A stretch of 46,194 nucleotides of DNA, taken from Oehlia diaphana. Its lineage: Eukaryota > Glomeromycota > Glomeromycetes > Glomerales > Glomeraceae. A program made the position numbers and the translations under genes. Position 1 is the first letter of the stretch. Each line of letters starts with the position of its first letter. Below, piece by piece: positions 1 to 12,135 of the stretch. The stretch lies in NCBI GenBank assembly GCA_003833135.1, contig QZLH01000712.1, positions 19,597 through 65,790 on the forward strand. Reading direction: 5' to 3'. Below the pieces are notes generated by a model. That model was not told the DNA's origin. It did not search any database and saw only the letters and a program-made list of their open reading frames with translations.

Positions 1-1686
1 AAAAAAAAAAAAATAATTTTTTTTTTTTTTTCATTGAACTTTTTTTTTTTTTTTTTTTCACTTTTTTCATTCAATTTTTTTTTGACTTTGTATACCTTTT
101 TTTTTTTTTTCTTTCTTATTATTTGATCAATGAAATCCTTTCTTTTTTTTCATTGGTTCTTTTCTTCCTTATTAAAAATATATATTATTTACAATTTGTT
201 TTGGTTAGATTAAAATTTTTTGATTGTTTTAAAAAAATTCTGGCCTTTGGTCTGGTGAACTTTTTTGTTAAAAAAATTGCCGCCAAACTTCCAATCTCTT
301 TTTTTCCAATAAATTAATGGTAATACTAAAAAAAATAAATTACGCCCTTGTAAAATAAAATAAAAAAAATATTATTAGGGTTGAATACTTATGTTTATGT
401 TATGTTATGTTAATATTGTATAACAATACGCATTATACATTAATACAACATTTTAACCTTTTTAAACATTTAACACATTTTTGGGTTCCGAGTAAAAAAA
501 TATAATTTAAAATCCCCGATCCGAGACTCCGAATATAATTTTAATTGATTCGGCTTTTTTTTTTTTTTTGCACCACTTGGCACCACAAATTACCACACAA
601 CAAATTTTTTTATATCATCATAATAATGTCATAACGGCGATAATTATCCGAGTAAATCCACATGTATTACCAATGATAACCATATTATAAATGAATAAGT
701 TAAACGCGTATCACGTTCTGTATCACGTCAATGTTCCGCGTTTAGAGTTAATGTAATATTTTTTTTTTTTATTTTTAGTATCTCAAAGTTATTTATTTAA
801 TAACACGAATTATGATTAATATGATAAATTTGAATGATTTTCTTTTTGACCGATGACCGATGTTTAAATGATTTTAGAATATTTTTAGAATATTTTTAGA
901 ATGATTTAGAATGATTTAGTTTAATCAACATGTTTAATCAACATAATCAACATAAAATTTGGTTTAATCAACATAAAAAAAATAATTTCTTTATTGGTTT
1001 ATCACCCGCTTTAAATCTTGATTGGCTTTATTAACAATTGTATACAAGATGTACAGATATACAAGAGTAATATATATATATATATGTATAAATATATACA
1101 TTTAGAATATATTATATTGTTGAACCATAAACAAAATATTTTTTTTTTAAAAAAAAAATTTTCGTCTCTTTTTTATTTGCCATATTTCCTAATTTGTACA
1201 TTATTTTTGGAAAACCTCGCGCCACCTTTAAAAAAAAAAATTTATTGTAGTAAAATGTGTTGTAAAAAATGTGTCTTTCTTTCTAATTTTTTTTTTTTTT
1301 TCTTTCTTTCTTTCTTATTTTTCTTTTTTCTTTCTTTTTTTGGGCGCGAAAAAAATAATAATAATAAAAAATAAAAAATAATAAAAAATAATAAAAAAAA
1401 AAAATTCAAAAAAAATTAAAAAATTAAATGAAATGATCAAATTTTTTTTTTTTTAATTTATGCTTGATTACTTCATCCTTTAAAAAAAAAAAAAAATATT
1501 TTTGTTTACGAAGAAAAAAATTTAATTAAATGGGAAATTTTCTTTTTAAGGATAAATCCAATTTCAAAGCAATCAGGTCACGCAAAGTTATATATATATA
1601 TATATATTTTTTTTTTCAAACGGATCTAAAAAAGGGTTAAAATTTAAATGTTCATAAGATCAAATAAAAAAAATATAATTGGTTCA

Positions 1687-1733
1687 TTTTTTTTTTTTTT
1701 TTTTTTTTTAATCAAAAAAAAAAAAAAAAAAAA

Positions 1734-1770
<37 letters not shown>
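1687..1770. repeat. long T/A/T homopolymer block
   Basis: A T run (about 23 nt), a short AATC-containing joint, an A run (about 24 nt) and then a T run (about 33 nt). The A and T runs can pair as a hairpin. Exact lengths may be unreliable because such runs are prone to sequencing and assembly error. Confidence 0.8.
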
Positions 1771-1773
<3 letters not shown>

Positions 1774-2146
1774 CGAAAAAAAAGAAAAAAAGGAAAAATT
1801 TATTATTATTGAAAAATGGTGGGAGAGTGTGAAAATCGATTCCCAATAAAAATAAAGGGATTACTAAAAAAAAAATTGAAAAAATTGAATGAAAAAAAGC
1901 TTGTTTAACTTTTAGGATTTTTTTTTAAGGATTTTTTGGAAAAATGAAAAAATTAAACTAAACCTTTTATGAATAAATTTTTTTTTTTAAAAAAATTTCT
2001 TATTTTTAAAAAAGCTTAAACCTCTTTTAGTATAATAAAATACATAATTGTATGATTAATTATGATTAATGTGAATTTTTTTTTTTTTTTGTAAATATTT
2101 TTTTTTAAACAAATGATTTTTAATTAAATAAAAACAGATCATTTAC

Positions 2147-2184
2147 ATTGAAAGAATGATTTTGAAAAAAAAATTATTATTGGA
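2147..2184 (+). repeat. dispersed 38-bp repeat, copy A
   Basis: Identical over 38 bp, by hand comparison, to 12015-12052 in a Pumilio intron. The flanking bases (GATCATTTAC versus GATAATTTAA) are also similar, so the shared unit is about 50 bp. Most of it is AT-rich, but the GAAAGAATGATTTTG core is not simple sequence. Confidence 0.7.
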
Positions 2185-3587
2185 TCAAAAAAAAAAATTA
2201 ATAATAATAAAAAAAAGTCTTTGTTAACCGAAAGATATCATTGTAATTTATGATATTTGTTTTTTTTTTTTTTTTTAAAAAGAAAAAACAAAAATAAAAT
2301 AAAACAAATCAATTATAATGATTGCCAAGAAAAGAAAAAAAAATCCCGAAACTTGATAATTTAATAAAAGATATATAAGATATATTAAAGATATGTAAAC
2401 TAATGTAAACTAATGTAAGTATGTAAGATATGTGAAAAATTTTTTTTTTAAATTAATTTATTTGACATAAAAAGTAGTGATTGTAAACAGTAATTTTAAA
2501 TAAGTTACTACTAAAATAGTAATTAATAAACTAATAGGAATTATTGTATATCATTTATATCATTTGATTTATATTTACTATATTTATACATATGAATTTT
2601 TTTCTTAACCAAAAGGAAAATAATTTTTTTCACTTTCCCGTATTCGTAAACATATAAACATTATTCAATCGTTTCAATATATATACTTATAACAATCACA
2701 ATTAATCACACCATAAATTTTTCTTTCCTAATATTCCCATACTATTTTATTATTTATTATCTAATTATAGTTAAGAATAACTTTCGGGCTTATGTATTTT
2801 GTCAATTATTTTTGATGCTTTTAGTAAATCACATGATATTCATATTATATTTACTATATTTATATAATTAATTTAATTATCTATTTGCATGATTAATCAT
2901 TACTCCGATTGATTAGATATGCGTTTACTTACTTACAGTGGTTATAATTACAAATTGTTTTAAATGAATGATAAGAAATTTTATTTCACGAATATAGACT
3001 TCTATTCTGTTTAATAACTTCTATTCTGATTAATAATTTTATTATCGATCGTCCTCACCAAAAATTGAATAGGGGGTTTCATTCAAAAAAAAAAAAAAAG
3101 TGGTTTCATTTAAATAAACTTATTCGTTATTCAGGATCCCTACGTCAATCCTAGTCTAACGATTGCAGATAGTATGTAATTTTACTTTTATTGATATCAT
3201 AATTATTTAAAATGACATCGGTTTGGCTGAGTAAAGGATCGTCTTTACCAACAATTTTAATTTTTATGGGTCTATAATTTAGGGTTTTAGATCCGGATTA
3301 TCCGTTCCGTGACTTCCGTCCGCTGTCAATATACTTTAAAGTTATCTTTAAAAAAAAAATAAGCTATTAATTTTTTTCATTTAAAATTAAGGTTTATCCT
3401 TAATCTATTCTTCACGTGTTTTTTTTTTATTACATAATTTTTTTGTAAGGGGGTGTTGTTACTGGCATTACGGTATTAGCGTACTATATGATTCCTCCTT
3501 TGATTTCCATTAAAAGACGTAAAATGGTAATGATGGTTTGTTTCAGGGTATATGAAATCATATGACTTTTATACCGTAAAATTTTGG

Positions 3588-4215
3588 GAAAGAGTTCAAA
3601 GAATATCTCACTGAATTCAATAAGGGATATCTTCTAAAAAGGAAGAAATATCGTGATGAGTATAAAAAATGTCATGTCTCCTATGTTTTGAGATACGTTC
3701 TCTTTAGAAGTTCCGAGGAACCCTGTAATGAAACTAAGATTATCTTACTGAATGCAATAAGTGATTCCAGATCTACCAAAAAGTAAGAAATATCGTAAAA
3801 TGTCATGTCTCCTATAAGATATGTGCTCTTTAGAAATTCCGGGGAATCCTGTTCCGGGGAATCCTGTAATTACTGGATGCAATAATGGATATTCCTGCTT
3901 TCCTAGATCTTCAAAAAAGGTAGAAATATCGTAAAATGTCATTTTCTCCTATAACTTTAGAAGTTCCGGGGAATCCTGTAACTAAGAATATCTCATTGAT
4001 CGTTTAGATCTTCCAAAAAGAAGAAATATCGTGATGAACATGGTGTTTGGTCATAGGAAATCATCCTGTCTCCTATATTATAAATATATACTTTTTAGAA
4101 GTTGTTTTGGTCATAGGAAATCATCCTGTCTCCTATATTATGAGATATGTAACTCTTAGAATTTCCGGGAATTCATCTCACTGAACGCGATATGCTTTTT
4201 TAGATCTTTCAAAAG
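3588..4215. repeat. degenerate tandem repeat, unit about 126-139 bp
   Basis: Recurring landmarks are AGAAGTTCCGGGGAATCCTG-like segments near 3705, 3833, 3959, 4098 and 4158, AGATCTTCCAAAAAG-like segments, GAAGAAATATCGT, and ATGTCATGTCTCCTAT. The first spacings are about 128, 126 and 139 bp, and a shortened unit (60 bp) lies at the end. A 36-bp segment containing GGTCATAGGAAATC is repeated exactly at 4046-4081 and 4106-4141. Open frames across it are only repeat reading. No function can be assigned. Confidence 0.75.
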
Positions 4216-4400
4216 GAAGAAATAAGTCAATAAACAATTTCAACGGATTGTAAGGCTTATAGGTAATGGCCATCTAATTGTGAATATATGTTAATAAATA
4301 TCTTTTCTTTTAGCAACAAATGCGTATAATGACTTAATGAGCATCCCGATTTTAACACACGAGATGTAATAACGAACGTAAAAGACTATGCTTAAACAGA

Positions 4401-4812
4401 GCTCTAAAAAATTTTATTTTATTTGATACATAAAAAATTTTATATGTATATGCAAAAATCTTATCCATTTTAAATATAAATAAATCCCATCAATCTAAAG
4501 CTCTAAAAAATTTGACTTTATTTGATACATAAAAGAAAATTTATATACTATGTGCAGTGCAGGAATCTTATTATTGATTCAGCCATGAAAAACTTAAATA
4601 ATATCTTATTAATCTAAAATTCTACATATAAGAAAATTATTATATGTATACACACATCTATATGCAAAAATCTTAGCCATTTTTTATTTGACACATAAGA
4701 AAATTATATATGTATACACACATCTATATGCAAAAATCTAGAGTTCTAAAAATTTTTATTTTATTTGACACAAAAAAATTATATATATATACACATCTAT
4801 ATGCAAAAATGT
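4401..4812. repeat. degenerate tandem repeat ending in CTATATGCAAAAATC
   Basis: Repeated modules include GCTCTAAAAAATTT, TTATTTGATACATAA, TATACACACATCTATATGC and CAAAAATCTTA. The first two units start 98 bp apart (4401 and 4499). The last three modules are shorter and share ACACATCTATATGCAAAAAT. It lies immediately beyond the 3' end of the minus-strand gene at 4960-5860. Confidence 0.65.
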
Positions 4813-4959
4813 TTATATTCAAATAATTCCATTTATGAATGATCCAGCCATGAAACCTATCTTAAAACCTAAAACCTCAGACAACTAATTATAAACCTCA
4901 CAAAGTAGATAATATAATCTCAATTGGTTCAACAATGTATAATCATAAAATCACGAATT

Positions 4960-5860
4960 TTATGGTTCTATTTTCATTTCTATTTCTTCTCCTCCTCCTC
5001 CTTCTCCTCCTTCTTGTTGTTGCTGCTGTTGCTGTTGTTGTTCAGGTTGAGTAGGTAAAATAACATGTTGTTGTTCACTACATGCTAATAATGTTTGTAT
5101 TTGAAATTGTAATTTATAAGTTTGTTCCAATAAATTTGTTAAATGAGTTTTTTGAGTATCAGATTCCTAGGAAATTGATTTTTTTAAGAAAAAGAATTTA
5201 TTAATTAATATTCAACTTATCATAAATATATAAAGAAAGTACCTGTAATAGTGAATCACGAGTTTTAATCAATTCATTAATTACACTTCTATTATTATTA
5301 CTCGTTGAACTTTCGATTTTAACCTAATTAATATTAATTAATCTTTCACGTTATTAAAAAAAATTTCATGGAAAAAAATAAGAATTTTTTTTTTTTTTTT
5401 ATAAAAAACTTGCCTCATCTTTTTTTTCAATCTCCTTCTTTCTTTGAAGTTCCGCTACATTATCAATATTTTCTTTCAATTCTTTTTCATGATTTTTATA
5501 TATTTCATAACATAATATAACTTTTTGTCGTTTTTTTTCTTCTTCTTCATTATTGTTATTATTATTATTATTATCACCAATATTACCTTTATTTATTAAA
5601 GGTGAAGAAGAATATTCTAATAATGAATTAAATAATTCTCCACTAGATTCTATTAATGATTCTAAAGTTGATAAACTTGTTATCGTCAATGATTCTAATG
5701 GTGATGGTTTTATAGTAGTAGTAGTAGTAGTATTAGTAGATAAAAAAATATCACTTGATGATGATGATGATGGAAAAGTGGTATTTAATGATGGATTTGT
5801 AGGAATTGTAGGAATTGATATAAAAGGTGAAAATGTAATATTATTATTATTATTTGTCAT
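4960..5860 (-). CDS. low-complexity coiled-coil protein, possibly Mediator MED30-like
   Basis: Three exons (minus strand): 5414-5860, 5243-5323, 4960-5166; 244 aa. The first intron needs a GC donor (GAG|GCAAGT); a GT donor 3 bases on breaks the frame. The N-terminus is rich in Asn, Ser and Thr. Next come a helical stretch (about residues 55-85), a poly-Asn/Glu tract, a charged helix of the KNHEKELKENI type, and then a second helix containing LTNLLEQTYKLQFQIQTLLA. The tail is poly-Gln followed by Gly/Glu. This arrangement of two helical segments with a C-terminal leucine-rich helix recalls Mediator head subunit MED30, but the resemblance is weak and no signature residue is decisive. Splice phases agree, so the gene model is firmer than its name. 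Confidence 0.55.
5413..5415 (-). other. GC-AG intron donor, coiled-coil gene intron 1
   Basis: On the minus strand the exon ends ...GATGAG at 5414 and the intron starts GCAAGTTT at 5413, ending TTAG at 5324. Phase 0 to phase 0 fits only with this GC donor. AG|GCAAGT is the usual context of U2-type GC-AG introns. Confidence 0.65.
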
Positions 5861-6798
5861 AATTAAATTTTTTGATTATATTTTATATAAAAATAAATCA
5901 AAATTATATTAATTATGATCGTGAAAATTGATACGAAAAAGTAAAGAAAAAAATAATTAAAATAATAATTTGGAAAATATTTTATAAGTATTGAACTTAT
6001 TATAACTGAAAAGATGAAAATTTCTAATAATAAAATTTCAAAAATCATTTAAGAGTTAAAAAATTTTTTTAGTTCGAAAAAAAAAAAATTTTTAAAAGAA
6101 AAAAAAAAAAAAACAAATTTTTTTATTTGGTTAAGCCCCTGTGATTATCAATCAATTCACATGATTTTCATACGTAAAATCATTCTGTTATTAATTTTTT
6201 TATGGGATATTTGTGATTCAGGCTATCACATTCAAAACATCAATAATGGAATTTTAAGATTTTAAGTGATATTAAATAGAAATAAATAATTCTGCTATAA
6301 TAATTAAGTTAGACAGTAATAATTGTATAATAATCGTATTAAATATTATAAACCTTGCATACGGTAGTAATATGTTTATTGTTATCTAGTTGTAAGAGGA
6401 TTAATCAATACTAATTTGTACATATCGTATTAATATCAATGCTATTCTATCTTTTCCCGGTGATATTTATAAATATTATAATATTTGAAAGTTCGCTAAC
6501 ATTATCTCGTAAAAAAAAGATATTTATTCTAAGCTAAGAAGTTATTATGGAATTTTACCTCGGATATTATAATATTTGAGTTCGCTAATATTATATCTTA
6601 CAGGAAAAAAAAAAGATATTTATTCTAAGCTAAGAAAAAATTATTAAATTTTACCCCACCAGATCACCCTTTAAAAGTTCGCTAATATTATATCATTAAA
6701 AAAAAAATAATACTATTTTTAAGAAATTATTAACCCCCACCAAATCCCAAAAATATATACACTATTACATTTATATGTGTTATATTTTCATCTATTTT
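5861..6798. other. spacer between two minus-strand genes
   Basis: AT-rich. The side next to 5860 is the presumed promoter of the coiled-coil gene. The side next to 6799 is downstream of the MFS transporter and contains a three-unit repeat (6491-6740). A weak 61-residue hydrophobic frame (5863-6048, minus) has no supporting features. Confidence 0.6.
6491..6740. repeat. three-copy tandem repeat downstream of MFS transporter
   Basis: GTTCGCTAA starts at 6491, 6580 and 6677. Each is followed by an ATTATATC-like segment, an A run, a TTTATTCTAAGCTAAGAA-like segment (clear in the first two) and then an AATTTTACC or TTAACCCCCACC end. The unit is about 89-97 bp. It may lie in the 3' untranslated region of the transporter mRNA. 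Confidence 0.65.
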
Positions 6799-8586
6799 CT
6801 ATTCATTTTTCGATTTCTTTATAAAAGGTACTTTGATTCTAACAATTATAAAAATGATTAACATAGCTAAAGATCCTGAAGCGTAACAAATTCCAGATCC
6901 TGAAATCCAATATAATCCGCAAGCAGCAATTGGTCCGAACGCTCTACCTAATTGTCCAGAAGATCTAAACTTTCCTAAAGCTTCTCCTTTTGGTATTAGG
7001 GTATTAATATTTTGCGTATCATCTTCTCCTTGAACTTCATCACATTGCATTGAAGCTATTGATGTTAAACAATTTACTACAGTAGCAGAAGTAAGAGCCA
7101 AAAAAGCAGCACCAATATAAAGCCAAGTTATACCATCAATATAAAGCAAAGTTTTACCATTTGTTAATTTGGTCAAATATGAAATAATGGCTAAAGCAAT
7201 TGAACATGATAATACTCCTTGTATTACCAATCTTTTCTCTCCTATATTATGTGCTTTACGTCTAACATAACCTCCTTGTATAATAGCTGATAATATACCT
7301 ATGAATCCTAATAATTTACCATTTTGCATATTTGTAAAATCGAATAAATCGAATGTTAAGAATGTTAAAGTAAATTCCATTCCAGCAAAAAAGAATAAAT
7401 AAAGGAAATGTATCCAATTTAATATTCTTAAATTTGATTTTCTTTCTGATACTGAAACTGTATTAATATTATACTCTGGTTGTTCTTCTTTAGTGTTGAA
7501 AGATTCTTCTTGTTGAGATGAATTTTTTTTTGAAATTTTTGCTGTTTCTGGTAATGCTAAATATAAATATAATGTTTCAATACTTAATAATATTAATGCT
7601 ACAAATGCTGGCATTGAATATGGATTTAAACCCCATTCAACAAATTGAGGAAATAATTTTGCTAGATCTTTTGATGCAAAATATGCTCCAAGTGCTGGTC
7701 CTAATGTAAATGAAATTGCAAATGCTATTCCAACTAATGCCTGTAATATAAAATTACATTAATTAAAATGTGTAAAGTGAAAAATTATATATAATTTGTT
7801 CATGCATGAACGGATTATTAGATGGGTAAAACCGTAAAATACCCATCCAATAAAAGTATTGCTTATCACATGATTAACCTTGTCACAGAAGTTACAAATT
7901 ACTTACCAAGCCTCTTGATCTGGTCTTTTGCGTTGTAACATCAGACACAATAGCTATGGATAATTGTACATTTCCTTCACTTAACCCACCAACTATACGA
8001 GCTAATACGAACCAACCAAATGATCTTGCGAATAACCATAGAAATGTCGATATAATATTACCAATCTATATCAAAAATATGGATAAATAGTTAGTATAAA
8101 TATACGAATTATACACACATATAAACCGAACGGAAAAGGCACTGACCATAGTAACTAACAATGTTTTTCTTCTCCCAAATCTATCAGATAAAGCTCCAAT
8201 AAATGGTGATGCAGCAAATTGTAGAAAAGAGTATAATGATCCTAATGCTCCACCTAATAATACTAAATCCCATTTCGGATTTGTTCCTCCTCCTATTATT
8301 TCTTTAAATATTTGTATTTGCTTTAAAAACAAACTTAATAATGTATTCTATATAAAAAGAAATATATTTTATTAAAATAAAATAAAATAAATAAAAATAA
8401 AATCAAGTATACCTCATCGCCTTGTTCTCTAACCCGATATTCTTGTAATAATCTAGGGAATAATGGTAGAATTATGGTAAAAGCTAAAATATCAAGTAAT
8501 AAAGCAATAAAGACCACTCTAACAGTCTTTGATGCAACTTTTGGTGTAGTATTTTCATTATTTTTTATTGCTGTTTTTGAAGACAT
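6799..8586 (-). CDS. MFS transporter, MFSD10 (TETRAN)-type
   Basis: Four exons: 8413-8586, 8147-8347, 7907-8065, 6799-7740; 491 aa, about the family's usual length. The ATG at 8586 opens MSSKTAIKNN, and the first membrane helix follows (VVFIALLLDILAFTIILPL). The major facilitator loop signature is clear as GALSDRFGRR after helix 2. Other family-like blocks are RIVGGLSEGNVQLSIAIV and GIAFAISFTLGPALGAYF in the first half, and a second half containing FFAGMEFTLTFLTFDLF and a LGRAFGPIAACGLYW helix. A hydrophilic Ser/Glu loop separates the two six-helix halves. The family is an organic-anion or drug-type transporter of the plasma or internal membranes; the substrate here is unknown. Splice sites are GT-AG and phases are consistent. 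Confidence 0.88.
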
Positions 8587-11165
8587 TGTAGAAATTGTTA
8601 AAATTATTTTCGCGTGTGGTGACCGCAACTATTAAAAATTCTGACCAGTAAACACTAATCTTATCAGACTGCGGGTTTGATTGGGCAGATCTTCATCGTA
8701 TCATACAAATATATATAAAACTGAAATAACGAACGGAATTTACCAGACCAATAATTTGAAACACCGAAAACTTTCTCTAAATTGGGTACTTGTCAATGCG
8801 TCCATTAAAGTTTAATACAGACAATCAAAAATTAAAACGTTTCATCTTAATAAATGATTTTCTAATTTGTTTTTTTTAAAAAAAAAATATGTATGTATAT
8901 TTTATATTATATAATAATAAATGTATGATAGTAATATAACTCTTGCAATATACATAATGCATAATTTTTATTCCAAGAAACAAGAATTTGAGTATTCAAG
9001 GAAAACTTTTTTAAGGTAAAAAAAAAAAAATCCTTTATATATATATATATATAATTTGCATTGTTTCAATTTTTTTTTTTTTTTCGATCTTACCCTTCGA
9101 AAAAAAATAAATTTAAACACACGATTTCTTGCTTTTTCTTTGTCGTTTGTAACAGCTAAATAAATTCATACATTCACATTGCCACACAGGACTTTAACGC
9201 GGTTAACTGCATGCATAAATTTTCTATTTATATAATATATTTTACATTCAAGCTGCGGTATATGCTAAATAAAACGTAATTATGCGTCAGAAAACTAAAA
9301 ATGAGTTAATACTAGTTAACGCAAACGTCCAAGACCCATGTGATATATAGAACCAAGATAACTAAGATGAACAAAAGTTTATTTTATTGCGTGTAAAAAG
9401 TACATGCGAATGTGAGAAAGTATATATGCGTATAAAGTATATGCATATATGCGTATAATGGTTAATTAATTAAGAAACCTTCTTAAAAAAACTTGGAACA
9501 AATTTTTGCATTATTTAGATTCTGCTGTTGAAAATATTCGGCAAGATGGCTTTTTCTTCCTCACCAAATTTATTTTAATTGAAAAGAAAAAAAAACACAA
9601 GATTGGTTGAAAATTGTAAATTCCCATTTTCGCATGTTTTTAAACCTTTCTTTTTTGCAATTTTAATCCGGATCATCTAATCCTGGTAAAAGTCTATGGG
9701 AAACCTGATGATAATCTGGTTCTGTAATTAATGATTGGTGGAAAAATTATTATAATTTAGGAGGGAATTATTTGTTTGTATTAGATGAAACGCTAAAAAA
9801 AAAAAATTCTTGTTTAAATATATTAAAAATTATATTACAAATTAGTAATAAATCCTTTATTACCTAATATTCAAACATTAAATGTTAATAATATTTGTTT
9901 CATTGCAACTGGCTGAACATTTTTCTTTCTCTTTTTTTTTTTTAATTATCACATTATTCACATTATTTATAATGATTATAACGGAAATATCTCTTTCATT
10001 ACACGCAGTATTAATATTATTATTATCGATCCGGTTAAAATAAAATCATTTGAAAATCCTAAAATGTTTTCCTTTCGTTGATATAATCATAGGTATATTT
10101 ATTTATTTATTTGTTTTTTTGTTTATTATAAACCTGTTTAAATTAAAGTGCTAATTAAAATAAACCACTTGGCTGTTTTTTAGGATTCCATGATTAAGAC
10201 CAAAATAAAACAATCGCTCTTTATATGTAATGTTATAGTAAATACTTGATGAATTTCAAGTAATATTGGATGTGTTACCAGATCATCGTACTATATTTTA
10301 TATCATTTAACAACATTTCAAATTTGTATTACAAAATTATAATTTGTATTACTATAACCTCCATGTTACTTTCAAACGAGTGGCTGTTTTAGGTATCACA
10401 GGTATAAAAAAAAAATTGAATATAAATATATATTATATTCTTCTCCATTTTTTACGGAGTTTTTTTTTTTTTTTGTTTTTGTGAGACTTTCAAATATAGA
10501 TTTGAGTAATATTTTGATCTATATTACCCTTGTAATTTCACACTTTTCTGAAAACCTTCAAAAAGGTTCAGTAACTTTCTCCCTTTAAACGCAAGAGAAA
10601 CGATGCCATTTACTTGCCTTCCTTATATTACCGTATAATCGATTTATTCCACTTTCATTTTTTTCTACTCTTTACCTAAATATCAAAGTACTTTCTCTTG
10701 CTTTATCGTTTCTCGTCTTTTTTTCTTTTGCAAAATATTATAAATATTACCTACACTAAAAAATTTAATAACTTTTTACTCATCTCATCTGAATAAATCT
10801 TTTTAAAAGAAAAAGTGTAAAAATTGTACAAAAGCTTTGTTCATAATTTCTCTTAGACTTAATTTTTTTTTCTCTTATTCGAACTATTTTTTTTTTTTAG
10901 ACCTTTTTTTCTTCTTCTCTTTTTTTTTTAATATTATCTCTTTTGTTAAAAAATTTTTTTTTTGACTCGCAATCACAAAAAAGTATATATATATATTTCC
11001 TTTTTTTATTAATTATTTTTATTTTTATTTTATTTCTCTTCTCTTTTTTTTTTCTGCGAGTGTATAAAAAAAAGTTCCTTTATTATACTATTAAAATCTA
11101 CTTAATAATATATTATATCTTACTATTATATTAAGAAATATAACATCGTTTGTTCCTCTTTAAAG
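8587..11165. other. divergent spacer between MFS transporter and Pumilio
   Basis: No gene seen. The left part is the presumed MFS transporter promoter. TA-rich runs and TATATGCGTATAAAG repeats occur near 9420-9460. The last 600 bases before the Pumilio start are strongly pyrimidine-rich (T runs with CTTCTTCTC), typical of the promoter and 5' leader of highly expressed fungal genes. A low-complexity frame at 10943-11134 lies within this leader. Confidence 0.6.
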
Positions 11166-11963
11166 ATGATCCCGCGTACCATGATGGATGACTCAACGTC
11201 CAAGGGTAAAGCTGATTTACATCAACCAAAGGCAAATAATAAACCACAGGGTCAGGTTAGTGTAACTTCACCAATAGTTTTTTATGCTTAATGATTTTGA
11301 TCGTTCTTGATCAAGACTTGATACATACATTATATTTGCATACCCATCTTAGTAATGCAATTTAATAAGATTCCTTAACAAAAAAACTAAACTATGTTTT
11401 CTTTTTTTATCTTCCTTTCTTCCCCTCTCTTTCTTTTTTCAACCTTCCAACACTCCAACATTACTCTCCAACCTTCCAACCTTCCAACTTTTCAACTACT
11501 TTCACCTTTCATACCTTATATGTAGCAATTGGCTGCTCTTTTAAGAGGAAAACTTGACTATGATTATGATATGTTTGGAACACAAAGACAAGAAGTTAGT
11601 CGTTCAAATAGTGCTCCGCCAACTCAAGTGGTGGATCAGCTTAGTCGGTTCGATCCTTCAGAAATAGATCCTTCTTCATTAGATCCACGTTTAGACCCTG
11701 ATTATCCAGCATATTTTTATGCAAATTCACGTCTTGATCCCAGACTTCCACCTCCTTTGTATACTCCAGGGCAATCTTGGCAATTATGGGCTGGTAGCGG
11801 TTTAGGTGGTTTAAACAATAAATCTAATAACGGTTCTTCTAACCAACCTCCAAAATCTAAAATTTTGGAAAAATTTAGAGGTTTAGGTATGTATCACTTA
11901 AAATCTGTCATCATAAAAAAGAAAGAAAGAAAAAAAGTATACTCATAAATAAGTTTTCTTTTT

Positions 11964-12006
<43 letters not shown>

Positions 12007-12051
12007 TAATTTAAATTGAAAGAATGATTTTGAAAAAAAAATTATTATTGG

Positions 12052-12135
<84 letters not shown>

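Larger units (their letters stand above)
1..4959. other. gene-poor AT-rich left flank
   Basis: No supportable gene. The stretch is dominated by A and T homopolymers, TA dinucleotide runs and short degenerate repeats, for example a cluster of TTTAATCAACAT-like units near 915-975. The few open frames are low-complexity (runs of Phe, Leu, Lys, Asn) and lack splice-supported partners or family motifs. Two tandem-repeat blocks (about 3588-4215 and 4401-4812) are annotated separately. It may be degraded transposon sequence, but no coding relic was recognised. Confidence 0.7.

Noticed and set aside
123..317. 64-residue hydrophobic open frame on the + strand
   Set aside because: Low-complexity Phe/Leu/Lys translation of T-rich DNA; no motif and no splice partners.
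1018..1374. 118-residue open frame on the + strand
   Set aside because: Mostly poly-Phe from T and CTTT runs; no sign of coding selection.
3450..3552. Short coding-looking stretch (GVVTGITVLAYYMIPPLI-like) on the + strand
   Set aside because: Looks like a membrane segment, but there is no start, no family match and no plausible flanking exon.
3745..3942. 65-residue open frame on the - strand
   Set aside because: Internal repeats in the translation simply reflect the tandem-repeat block.
3588..4812. Possible CRISPR-like array
   Set aside because: The units are degenerate and contiguous, without unique spacers, and the genome is eukaryotic.
5553..5912. 119-residue open frame antisense to the coiled-coil gene
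   Set aside because: Shadow of trinucleotide-rich coding DNA on the other strand.
10943..11134. 63-residue open frame before Pumilio
   Set aside because: Falls in the T-rich promoter/leader and is low-complexity.
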